Source: Candidatus Hydrogenedentota bacterium (GTDB lineage: Bacteria; Hydrogenedentota; Hydrogenedentia; Hydrogenedentales; SLHB01). Taken from it: 8,378 nt of DNA. The stretch covers positions 1-8,378 of the forward strand of contig JAJDAB010000554.1 of assembly GCA_029262095.1 (NCBI GenBank). Direction: 5' to 3'. Within the stretch, counting starts at the first letter, position 1. Every line of letters begins with the position of its first letter. A model generated the notes under the pieces. The model made no database searches. It was given only the letters and a program-made list of their open reading frames with translations, and was not told the origin of the DNA. Position numbers and translations under genes: made by a program. Below are positions 1 to 5,850 of this stretch, one piece after another.

Positions 1-812
1 CGCGAATGCAGAATGGCATTGTGCCCCAAGAGCTATCCAACAAGTTCCCTGAGATGAATGTCGCCATGCTCGCGTTATCCGGACACGAACCCATGGCGAT
101 TCTGAAACACCTTGCTGATGACGAGGCCTTCGCGGGAACCGTCATCTGGTCCAGCACGACGCTGTGGCAAAGCGAATCGTACTTTTGGCAGACACTATCG
201 CCCTATATTGCTTACTACGAAGACGAATGGTCTTGGCAAAAGCGTTTGTCGACTCAGATTCACATCCATATGCAGAAGCGGTTGGCGCTCCTGCATGAGG
301 GCTTTTCCTTTGAGGCCTTACAAGAGCGATTATCCGGAAGACCATACGAAAACTTCACCAACTCCAGGGCAAGCCGGTTCCGCGAAGTGCACTGGACGAA
401 GACCGAAGACATCCTAAAAAAGAAAACGAGGGCGAACGAAATCTATAGAGACACTTTTGAGAGCGCGCCCTTTCCGTCACCAGAGGACATCGATTTGAAG
501 TACTCCAGAATCGAACAACTCATCCGAAGTCTTGTGGAAAAAGGATGTCGAGTCGTAGTGGTTCGATTACCATCGTCGGGAAAGGTGTGGGAACTGGAAG
601 AGCAATATACGCCCCAAGAACGTTATTGGGATCGGTTTGCCGATCAAACGGCAGCAGAGACCTTTCACTTTAAAGACCACCCGTCGCTCAGCGGGTTTAC
701 ATGTTCGGACAATACCCACTTGGACTATGCCGACGCGGTTCTCTTCACCCGCGCATTCGCGGAATTGTTATGGAAGGACAGCGACATGGCAGACCCGCAG
801 CCTAGACGGTAA
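1..812 (+). CDS. SGNH/GDSL-hydrolase-like protein, C-terminal part (5' end outside window)
   Basis: The frame is open to the left edge, so the ATG at position 6 is probably internal and the N-terminal GDS nucleophile block lies outside the window. Counting residues from that ATG, an early segment (residues 17-49, 'MLALSGHEPM' then 'FAGTVIW') looks like the middle of an SGNH fold. Residues 168-190 form a helix and strand ending 'CRVVVVRLPSSG', as in lipase-like SGNH proteins. Near the C-terminus 'CSDNTHLDYADAVLF' (residues 233-247) supplies a D-x-x-H pair (D235, H238), the expected catalytic Asp-His of this superfamily. By family knowledge such proteins are esterases or acyl/acetyl-transfer enzymes, often acting on surface polysaccharide; the substrate here cannot be read. 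The next gene converges on it with an 18-nt gap. Identification rests on motif pattern alone, so the family call is moderate and the function unknown. Confidence 0.6.
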   Translation, partial: RMQNGIVPQELSNKFPEMNVAMLALSGHEPMAILKHLADDEAFAGTVIWSSTTLWQSESYFWQTLSPYIAYYEDEWSWQKRLSTQIHIHMQKRLALLHEGFSFEALQERLSGRPYENFTNSRASRFREVHWTKTEDILKKKTRANEIYRDTFESAPFPSPEDIDLKYSRIEQLIRSLVEKGCRVVVVRLPSSGKVWELEEQYTPQERYWDRFADQTAAETFHFKDHPSLSGFTCSDNTHLDYADAVLFTRAFAELLWKDSDMADPQPRR

Positions 813-830
813 AGGCCCAACGCCCCCCGC

Positions 831-1703
831 CTATGCTGAGAACGCTGCCAGTGCAAAAAAGATTAATCCGCCCACTAACACGGTACCCAAGTTAACGGCG
901 AGCCCCAACGCGAGCGACGTAAATCGAAGCCGCCGGCCGGGTCGCAAAATTTGGACCGCCAAGAACGCACACAACTGAACGACTGCGCATAAAAACGCGA
1001 CAATTAGGCCTGTTCCAAAGTTGTTGTCATTGATGTACTGCACGCCGAACAACAAGAAGAGGATGCTTAAGATCGTCAGCGCTGTGAAGCGCTTCTGAAG
1101 TCCCCACGCCCTTCCCGCAAATCCCGACGCTTTTCGAATCGCACGACGGTACTCGTTCGCGGATATTGGATTGGCCGTATCGAGAGGAACGACATCGCCC
1201 AGTTCTTGCTCTTGCATGATGTGATGGTCGCCGTTGGAGTCGACGAACACGGCTTCCCGCGGGTGGGTTCGCGCAATCGGAATCGAGTAGTAATACATCC
1301 CTGATGTTTCTTGTTCAGAGCGGTAGCGAAACCGAGTGGCACGTATGCGCCACCACGGAAACGGGAGTAGAAAGCTCATGAAGAGCAATGCGCCGATCGA
1401 CAGCATCGCACAGAACGGCGTGGGGACGGCCCCGTGTCGTAGCAGAAGTAGTGCCACATCGTAACGGCCGCGCCGCAGCGCCACATCGAGCACGATTCGC
1501 CCAGTCGTATCCATCACATTTGGATCAGCACCCGCGTTGAGGTCGCGTTCGACCAGATTGTACTCGCCACGCGCTACAGCTGAAATGAATCCCTCGTCTT
1601 CCACGACCTCGTGATTCGCCGAATTTATCCATAGCCCGAACATCGTGCCGCAAATTACCAGCACGAGGACCACAATTCCCGCCTTCCCAAGCTCAGCGTT
1701 CAC
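831..1703 (-). CDS. Ankyrin-repeat integral membrane protein of unknown function
   Basis: A 290-residue protein starting at GTG. An N-terminal hydrophobic segment (about 7-27) acts as signal anchor or first membrane helix. Two ankyrin repeats follow (about 36-66, with 'NAGADPNVMDTTGR', and 68-93, with 'LDVALRRGRYDVALLLLRHG'). A second membrane helix lies at about 97-115 and is followed by the basic stretch 'RIRATRFRYR'. A hydrophilic middle domain (about 125-205) contains 'VFVDSNGDHHIM'. Three more helices lie at about 207-224, 230-252 and 262-287. With five helices, the ankyrin pair and the middle domain fall on opposite sides of the membrane. Ankyrin repeats mediate protein-protein contact; no catalytic motif is seen. 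The gene stands alone: it converges with the SGNH-like gene and is followed upstream by the tRNA on the same strand, 221 nt away. A second ankyrin gene lies beyond the tRNA on the other strand. The reading frame is secure; the role is unknown. Confidence 0.85.
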   Translation of the reverse strand: MNAELGKAGIVVLVLVICGTMFGLWINSANHEVVEDEGFISAVARGEYNLVERDLNAGADPNVMDTTGRIVLDVALRRGRYDVALLLLRHGAVPTPFCAMLSIGALLFMSFLLPFPWWRIRATRFRYRSEQETSGMYYYSIPIARTHPREAVFVDSNGDHHIMQEQELGDVVPLDTANPISANEYRRAIRKASGFAGRAWGLQKRFTALTILSILFLLFGVQYINDNNFGTGLIVAFLCAVVQLCAFLAVQILRPGRRLRFTSLALGLAVNLGTVLVGGLIFFALAAFSA

Positions 1704-1712
1704 TTACGTACG

Positions 1713-1720
1713 TCCTTTCC
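1713..1720 (-). promoter_or_regulatory. Ribosome binding site supporting the GTG start at 1703
   Basis: On the minus strand the sequence reads GGAAAGGA, then a 9-nt spacer (CGTACGTAA), then GTG. No ATG near the N-terminus has a comparable signal, and the GTG start places the first membrane helix directly at the N-terminus. Confidence 0.65.
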
Positions 1721-1891
1721 GTCGGCGTAGTCAAGCCGCGATGACGATGATATGCTACGCGAGATCCAGCGCACTTCGCTACGTTTTGAATCATTGCGTG
1801 CTGCAAGAAGTCTAGTGAAGCGCCAGCGAGTGGAATCGAATTTCGTACGTCCAGCATCGGCTCGTTTTCGATCCATTACGCATCAGGTACC

Positions 1892-1913
1892 CTTCGGAAT
1901 GACGGTTCCGAAG
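1892..1913. repeat. Perfect 8-bp hairpin just past the tRNA 3' end
   Basis: CTTCGGAA (1892-1899) and TTCCGAAG (1906-1913) are exact reverse complements around a 6-nt loop (TGACGG). The hairpin begins 11 nt beyond the CCA end of tRNA-Arg in the direction of transcription. No T-tract follows on the minus strand, so it is not a textbook intrinsic terminator. It could instead serve as a 3' processing or Rho-dependent end. It contains the string GTCATTCCGAAGG (minus strand), which begins with the same GTCAT as the two REP-like repeats near 5014 and 5811, so it may be a degenerate relative of those. Confidence 0.5.
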
Positions 1914-1924
1914 AAACGTAATAA

Positions 1925-2001
1925 TGGCGTACCCGGAGGGACTCGAACCCCCAACCTCCTGGTCCGTAGCCAGGCACTCTATCCAATTGAGCTACGGGTA
2001 C
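1925..2001 (-). tRNA. tRNA-Arg(ACG), CCA encoded
   Basis: Full cloverleaf read by eye on the minus strand. The acceptor stem GTACCCG/CGGGTAC is fully paired. The D stem is GCTC/GAGT with loop AATTGGATA. The anticodon stem is CCTGG/CCAGG around loop CTACGGA, which puts ACG at positions 34-36. The variable loop is AGGTT. The T stem is GGGGG/CCCTC with one G-T pair around loop TTCGAGT. The discriminator is G, followed by an encoded CCA at 1925-1927. The anticodon ACG reads CGN arginine codons; by established knowledge A34 is normally deaminated to inosine by TadA. A possible but weak promoter lies upstream (TTGAAG, 15-nt spacer, TGTTAT on the minus strand). A 12-bp palindrome lies 7 nt before the 5' end. 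The tRNA stands alone, with no neighbouring tRNA in the window. Confidence 0.97.
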
Positions 2002-2301
2002 GTAGCCAAGAATCGATTCTCAGGCGAGAACGCGAAACGATAACATACGACCGGGAATCGCTTCAATCTGACTGCCACCATCTGGATTCCGACGAGTATC
2101 CGTCAGTATGACAATTCTTCGCGCGAGCTTTTCCGCTCTCTAAGCGGCAACATGCGTATTTTGTAGTCTTTGTGAAATTCGCCAACCTATTCGGTTTCCG
2201 CTACTTGCAAACCTGAATCGTGACCAACTCGCTCAGTTTTCCTAGATGGCATGCACCTTGCGTAAACCACTCATGCTGCACGGGCAGTAGGAGGTATCGA
2301 T
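2002..2301. other. Intergenic region between tRNA-Arg and the small ankyrin gene
   Basis: No convincing coding sequence is visible. It must contain the divergent promoters for the tRNA (leftward) and the ankyrin gene (rightward). It holds the palindrome AGAATCGATTCT at 2009-2020 and a small hairpin CCGCT-CTCTA-AGCGG around 2128-2142 with no T-tract. A poor sigma70-like match (GTGACC, 17-nt spacer, TAGATG) ends about 50 nt before the ankyrin start; it is too weak to annotate as a promoter. Confidence 0.5.
2009..2020. repeat. 12-bp perfect palindrome upstream of tRNA-Arg
   Basis: AGAATCGATTCT is identical to its reverse complement and lies 7 nt from the mature tRNA 5' end, inside the expected leader of the tRNA transcript. 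It could be an operator, a small leader hairpin affecting processing, or chance. Confidence 0.4.
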
Positions 2302-2823
2302 ATGGCTAATGACTGGTATAACGCAATGGACGACGAGGGGGAGACCCCGTTGAGCCGCGCCATGAAGTGTGGCCACGACGCTCTATCGACCTTTATGATC
2401 AAACAGGAAGAAGACGACCGGCCGGAAAATGCTGCTGGCGATACCTTGGTTCAGCGGGCCGCTTATTGGGGTCTCGAGCAAGCCATGCAAAAACTGCTGG
2501 ACGGTGGCGCCACGACGAAAGAGCGCGATCTCCGGGGGGAGACACCATTACATAAAGCCGTACGCCGCGGGCATGGTGACACCGTATGCCTGCTGTTACA
2601 GGGGGGCGCCGAGACCGATTCGCCCGATGAGTTCGGCATGACCTCGCTGCACTGGACCGCCATCAACGGTCGGTCCGATGTTGCGCAAATGCTGCTCGAT
2701 TGCGGTGCGGACGTCAATATGCGCGAACTTACAAACGGCGGGCTTACGCCCTTGGCCGTGTCGAGCCTTATGGGTTACGACGACTTAACTGAATTCTTAT
2801 CTTCACGCGGGGGCACGTACTAA
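2302..2823 (+). CDS. Small soluble ankyrin-repeat protein
   Basis: A 173-residue protein made almost wholly of about five ankyrin repeats: near 12-40 ('DEGETPLSRAMKCGH'), 45-77 ('AGDTLVQRAAYWG'), 78-110 ('RGETPLHKAVRRGHGD'), 111-143 ('GMTSLHWTAINGRSDVAQM') and 145-173 ('GGLTPLAVSSLMGYDD'). The T-P-L-H and L-L-x-x-G-A-D consensus is clearest in repeats 3 and 4; repeats 1 and 5 look like the usual degenerate caps. No signal peptide or membrane helix is present, so it is probably cytosolic. The start is supported by a strong Shine-Dalgarno TAGGAGGT (2288-2295) 6 nt before the ATG. Its role is presumably protein binding; the partner is unknown. It converges with sucD, leaving a 41-nt gap. It is not evidently a paralogue copy of the ankyrin membrane protein at 831-1703, because the repeats differ and the membrane parts are absent. 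Confidence 0.9.
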   Translation: MANDWYNAMDDEGETPLSRAMKCGHDALSTFMIKQEEDDRPENAAGDTLVQRAAYWGLEQAMQKLLDGGATTKERDLRGETPLHKAVRRGHGDTVCLLLQGGAETDSPDEFGMTSLHWTAINGRSDVAQMLLDCGADVNMRELTNGGLTPLAVSSLMGYDDLTEFLSSRGGTY

Positions 2824-2830
2824 TGCGGTC

Positions 2831-2841
2831 GTTGGAGCAAC
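2831..2841. repeat. Small hairpin and direct repeat at the ankyrin/sucD convergence
   Basis: GTTGGAGCAAC can fold as a 4-bp stem with a 3-nt loop. Its core TTGGAGCAAC recurs exactly at 2871-2880 inside the 3' end of sucD. It lies in the 41-nt gap where two genes converge, but no T-tract follows on either strand, so a terminator call is not justified. Confidence 0.3.
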
Positions 2842-2864
2842 ATTCCCCAGGCAGCGTCGAACCG

Positions 2865-3725
2865 TCAACCTTGGAGCAACCCCACGACTTCACTGATGAC
2901 CTTGGCGACTGGAATGCCAGCTTCTTCAAGCTTCGCAATCTTGGCGGCCGCAGTATCGTCCTCTCCGCCCACGATTGCCCCCGCGTGACCCATAGTTCTT
3001 CCGGGAGGAGCCGTGACGCCGGCCATGAAGGCGACGACGGGCTTCTTCATATGATCGCGAATGTATTGCGCGGCGATGACTTCGTCTTGCCCGCCAATTT
3101 CACCCACGATGACGACCGACTCCGTGTCGGGATCGTCCTCAAATAGCGGCAGGAGATCCACAAACTTACTGCCGATAATCGGGTCACCCCCGATGCCGAT
3201 GCAGGTACTCTCGCCCAGGCCTGCATCGGTTAATTCTTTTACAATCTCGTAGGTCAATGTTCCGCTACGTGATATGAGTCCAACTTTGCCTTGCAGATGG
3301 ATGTCCGCCGGCATGATTCCGATCTTGCATTTCCCTGGCGAGATGAGCCCTGGACAGTTCGGGCCAATCAACCGAATGCCTTTGGTTGTCAAGGCCTCGT
3401 ATGCTTCCAACACGTCCAGCGTAGGAACGCCTTCTGTGATCGCCACGAGCATCTTAATATCCGAGTTCGCAGCATCAAGCATTGCGCCCTTCGCAAACTT
3501 CGCGGGCACATACATCACGGATACATCGGCGCCTGTCTCGGCGACCGCCTCCGAAACGGAATCAAAAATCGGCTTGTCGAGAATGGTCTGGCCGCCTTTG
3601 CCCGGCGTCACGCCACCAACGACATTCGTGCCGTACTGAATCATTTGCTCTGTATGAAAAGATCCGTCACGCCCGGTAATTCCTTGGACAATGACTTTCG
3701 TGTTGTCGTCGATAAGAATGCTCAT
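2865..3725 (-). CDS. sucD: Succinyl-CoA synthetase (ADP/GDP-forming), alpha subunit
   Basis: The 286-residue product makes the alpha subunit of succinyl-CoA synthetase, which interconverts succinyl-CoA plus ADP (or GDP) and phosphate with succinate, CoA and ATP (GTP) in the TCA cycle in the cytosol. The N-terminal CoA-binding Rossmann domain starts with 'MSILIDDNTKVIVQGITGRDG' and contains 'GGVTPGKGG', both family hallmarks. 'GLISRSGTLTYE' and 'GIGGDPIIGSKF' follow. The phosphorylated active-site histidine is H247 in 'MGHAGAIVGG', corresponding to His246 of the Escherichia coli enzyme. The length matches the family norm (about 289). The start overlaps the sucC stop by 4 nt (ATGA) and is preceded by GGGAGGTG, so the two subunits are translationally coupled, as expected for an equimolar complex. 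No terminator is evident in the short gap to the converging ankyrin gene. Confidence 0.98.
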   Translation of the reverse strand: MSILIDDNTKVIVQGITGRDGSFHTEQMIQYGTNVVGGVTPGKGGQTILDKPIFDSVSEAVAETGADVSVMYVPAKFAKGAMLDAANSDIKMLVAITEGVPTLDVLEAYEALTTKGIRLIGPNCPGLISPGKCKIGIMPADIHLQGKVGLISRSGTLTYEIVKELTDAGLGESTCIGIGGDPIIGSKFVDLLPLFEDDPDTESVVIVGEIGGQDEVIAAQYIRDHMKKPVVAFMAGVTAPPGRTMGHAGAIVGGEDDTAAAKIAKLEEAGIPVAKVISEVVGLLQG

Positions 3726-4864
3726 GCCGCACCTCCCAACTCGGCGGCCTTCGTCGCGCCCCCCTCCAACGTCTCAGCGGATATCAATTTCGTGCCTTCC
3801 AACAACTTGCGGCCTTCCGCTTCGTTCGTGCCGACAAGCCGCACGATAATCGGCACCGGCACATCGATTTGCTCCAATGACGCCAGAATGCCTTTCGCGA
3901 TATCGTCGCACCGCGTGATGCCGCCGAATATGTTGATCAGCATGACCTTTACATCAGGGTCTTTCAGAATCAATTTGAATGCCGCAACCACCTTCTCCGG
4001 ATTCGAACTGCCACCCACATCCAGGAAATTCGCAGGGTCACCGCCAAAATGTTTAATCGTATCCATCGTCGCCATAGCCAGGCCCGCGCCATTCACCATG
4101 CAACCAATATTGCCATCCAACCGAATAAAGCTGAGCCCTTTTTCTTTCGCGCCCAATTCATCAGCGTCCTCCGAATCCATGTCCCGGAGTTCTTCCAGTT
4201 CAGGATGCCGGAACAAACCATTCGCATCGAACGACATCTTCGCATCAAGTGCCACGACTTTATCATCGCCATCCACGATTAATGGATTGATTTCGATGAG
4301 CGCCGCGTCTTTCTCCACAAACAATTTCGCGACTTTTTGCATCACCGCTATCGTTTGGTCGGCGAGGTCCGCATCGCCCATCAGTTTAGTCGCGAATTCT
4401 TTGCACGAGTCCGCGGTCAGAAACGCCAACTGCGCGCCTGGTACTTCGAGACGAAGAATCTTCTCCGGCGACTCTTTCGCCGTAACCTCAATCTCCACGC
4501 CACCGTCCGCGCACCCGATGAATACCGCTTTGCGTTCCCCGCGATCGACGAGCAGGCTCAAATAGACTTCCGTCTTAATCTCAACCGCCGGCGCAATCAT
4601 CACTATGCGAACCGGCAGGTCCTTAATCGTCAGCCCAAGAATCCGTTCGGTGGTCGGCCCGACCTCAGCCGCATCGCTCACCACCTTCACGCCGCCCGCC
4701 TTACCCCGGCCGCCCGCATGAACCTGCGCCTTAATCACCACCGGCAGCCCCATGTCCTTCGCTTTCGCCTCGGCTTCTGCTGCAGTATGCGCAACCACAT
4801 CCAGCGGCGCTGGAATGTCATATTCGCGAAATAGAGCCTTCGCCTGATATTCATGTACTTTCAT
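3722..4864 (-). CDS. sucC: Succinyl-CoA synthetase (ADP/GDP-forming), beta subunit
   Basis: The 380-residue product is the nucleotide- and succinate-binding beta subunit that pairs with SucD. It opens with the classic 'MKVHEYQAKALF'. The ATP-grasp domain carries 'QVHAGGRGKAGGVKVV' (47-62), 'ALIEINPL' (188-195) and 'VVALDAKM' (203-210); N193 and D207 match the Mg2+ ligands of this family. The C-terminal ligase-CoA domain carries 'GNIGCMVNGAGLAMATMD' (251-268), 'ANFLDVGGSSNPEKV' (278-292) and 'NIFGGITRCD' (311-320). Length is close to the usual 385-390. A GAGG Shine-Dalgarno 7 nt before the ATG and a promoter at 4942-4970 support the start. Whether it prefers ADP or GDP cannot be read from the sequence by eye. 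No other TCA-cycle gene is next to it in the window. Confidence 0.98.
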   Translation of the reverse strand: MKVHEYQAKALFREYDIPAPLDVVAHTAAEAEAKAKDMGLPVVIKAQVHAGGRGKAGGVKVVSDAAEVGPTTERILGLTIKDLPVRIVMIAPAVEIKTEVYLSLLVDRGERKAVFIGCADGGVEIEVTAKESPEKILRLEVPGAQLAFLTADSCKEFATKLMGDADLADQTIAVMQKVAKLFVEKDAALIEINPLIVDGDDKVVALDAKMSFDANGLFRHPELEELRDMDSEDADELGAKEKGLSFIRLDGNIGCMVNGAGLAMATMDTIKHFGGDPANFLDVGGSSNPEKVVAAFKLILKDPDVKVMLINIFGGITRCDDIAKGILASLEQIDVPVPIIVRLVGTNEAEGRKLLEGTKLISAETLEGGATKAAELGGAA

Positions 4865-4941
4865 TGAAGAACCTCGTAGTGAAGTGAACTCGAATGGTGC
4901 CGGAATGAACCACTAATCCCCCAGATGTGGCGACCCCAATG

Positions 4942-4970
4942 AAAATACCGGCTACGAGGTGCAAGGTCAA
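4942..4970 (-). promoter_or_regulatory. Sigma70-type promoter of sucCD
   Basis: On the minus strand TTGACC (4970-4965, five of six consensus bases) is followed by exactly 17 nt and TATTTT (4947-4942, four of six). Transcription would start near 4935, giving a leader of about 70 nt before sucC. The spacer contains ACCTCGTAG, whose exact reverse complement CTACGAGGT (minus strand, 4879-4871) covers the sucC Shine-Dalgarno. Confidence 0.65.
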
Positions 4971-5164
4971 GCGGAATGTCCGATTTCGCGAGGTTCGTAT
5001 TTCCTCTTAGGTGGTCATCCTGAGCGAAGTCGAAGGATTTACTCCGCGTGTACGAATTGCCTGTGGCCCAAGCCGTTACCATTAGCGCGCGTGAATATTC
5101 AGTTCACCACTTCTGTGAGTTTCCGCAGCATGACCCGCACCGAAGCTTCATGCATAATCCCGTA
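4971..5164. other. Intergenic region between sucC promoter and the orphan gene
   Basis: Apart from the REP-like repeat at 5014-5040, no signal stands out. Frames open here (a leftward one at 4861-5082 and a rightward GTG extension from 5048) have no Shine-Dalgarno. The leftward one translates the repeat into the 'KSFDFAQDD' string typical of spurious proteins. No clear promoter or ribosome binding site for the downstream orphan gene was found. Confidence 0.45.
5014..5040 (+). repeat. REP-like intergenic repeat, copy A
   Basis: Begins GTCATCCTGAGCGAAGTC and continues to GAAGGATTT, with ATCCT and AGGAT as short inverted ends. This string is recognisable as a repeat scattered between genes in many unrelated bacterial genomes, where it is often mistranslated as 'FAQDD'. 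Copy B at 5786-5811 is the related sequence in opposite orientation. The pair flanks the orphan gene, with GTCAT on the outside of both copies. Confidence 0.6.
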
Positions 5165-5734
5165 ATGGCCCCCCGACCATTTTCATACGCAGAGCGACTC
5201 CAGAAAGACTTGGAATCACGATGTCCTGAGCTGCTCTCCCGAAATCAACCAATTACTTGCGGGAAGAGCAGCTATTATGATCTTCATTTCACTGATCCGA
5301 ATTCGGCAATTGGTGACTTCTGTGTTCATTGTTGGAATGAAAGTCTCGATGTCTATTGGGGCTGGGATCTTGAACATCATCATTTCTTGGGTTGTGCGGA
5401 GGACGATGAGGGATATGAACTCGTCTATCAACACGCGTTAGAAACTGTTATTAGTACGATGACGAGTGAGCTTGTCCTTCTATTCTGTTCAAACCACAAA
5501 TTCGATTTCGATCTTCGCGACAATCTAGACGAAATGGTAAAGGAGCTGATCACGCCTGAACGATGGGACACGTACGACGAAGATTCTGGAGACTATTGGC
5601 TCGACTCCCCCGAGAATCTAGAGTTCATTCAGCTCACGTGGAAGCGCCCCTACGACGAGGCCGCACGACGCGACTGCAATCTGATACAACATTGGTTCAA
5701 TTTGAAGAAGTTCTGTCGACGGGATTACGGATGA
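5165..5734 (+). CDS. Hypothetical protein, low-GC orphan gene
   Basis: I do not recognise the family. From the ATG at 5165 the product has 189 residues ('MAPRPFSYAERLQKDLE...'). It is acidic, with many Trp, Tyr and His and no signal peptide or membrane helix, so probably cytosolic. Visible points are a CxxC pair with nearby histidines ('DFCVHCWNES' at 51-60, 'LEHHHFLGC' at 69-77), a hydrophobic helix 'LETVISTMTSELVLLF' (92-107), an acidic stretch 'WDTYDEDSGDYWLDSPE' (134-150), and a basic C-terminus. The start is uncertain: ATG at 5150 adds five residues, and GTG at 5048 would add 39 that look non-coding and lie just beyond repeat copy A. None has a good Shine-Dalgarno. GC over 5221-5580 is about 45% by hand count, against about 57% in a 360-nt stretch of the next gene, which suggests acquisition. 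Small size and composition resemble immunity-type proteins, but that is only an impression. Confidence 0.7.
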   Translation: MAPRPFSYAERLQKDLESRCPELLSRNQPITCGKSSYYDLHFTDPNSAIGDFCVHCWNESLDVYWGWDLEHHHFLGCAEDDEGYELVYQHALETVISTMTSELVLLFCSNHKFDFDLRDNLDEMVKELITPERWDTYDEDSGDYWLDSPENLEFIQLTWKRPYDEAARRDCNLIQHWFNLKKFCRRDYG

Positions 5735-5785
5735 CGATTGATTGAGCTTCCCTGTATACGTGGCGACTCACCTGCAAGTACGAAA

Positions 5786-5811
5786 AGATTTCTCGCTGCG
5801 CTCGAAATGAC
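5786..5811 (-). repeat. REP-like intergenic repeat, copy B (inverted relative to copy A)
   Basis: On the minus strand it reads GTCATTTCGAGCGCAGCGAG then AAATCT, with ATTTC and GAAAT as short inverted ends. It aligns with copy A (5014-5040) with GTCAT and GAGCG identical, a few transitions and one gap. It is the common 'TTTCGAGCGCAGCGAG' type of intergenic repeat seen across many phyla. It lies between the orphan gene and the ceramidase-like gene, 40 nt before the latter's TTG start. Confidence 0.6.
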
Positions 5812-5835
5812 GATTTGCTTATAGCAACAACGACC

Positions 5836-5842
5836 AGAAGGA
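5836..5842 (+). promoter_or_regulatory. Ribosome binding site supporting a TTG start at 5851
   Basis: AGAAGGA is followed by an 8-nt spacer and TTG. The next codons give 'MNALNRT' and then a hydrophobic run, a normal signal peptide n-region. The alternative TTG at 5815 would start 4 nt past repeat copy B and has no Shine-Dalgarno. Confidence 0.65.
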
Positions 5843-5850
5843 ACGCTAAA

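Noticed and set aside
1752..2111. Rightward 119-residue open frame containing 'GGTRTPNLLVRSQALYPIELR'
   Set aside because: This is the antisense translation of tRNA-Arg, a well-known spurious protein string; no ribosome binding site supports it.
2128..2142. CCGCT-CTCTA-AGCGG hairpin as a terminator
   Set aside because: Only a 5-bp stem with no T-tract, and no gene ends next to it on either strand.
2823..3146. Rightward 107-residue frame starting within the ankyrin stop region
   Set aside because: Antisense to the 3' end of sucD, with no recognisable content.
3291..4565. Long rightward open frame (424 residues) across sucD and sucC
   Set aside because: It is antisense to two unmistakable conserved genes. 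It is Ser, Asn and Pro rich with no domain, and arises from the codon use of the opposite strand.
4861..5082. Leftward 73-residue frame containing 'KSFDFAQDD'
   Set aside because: It is a translated REP-like repeat plus the sucC leader, and it overlaps the sucCD promoter; no Shine-Dalgarno is present.
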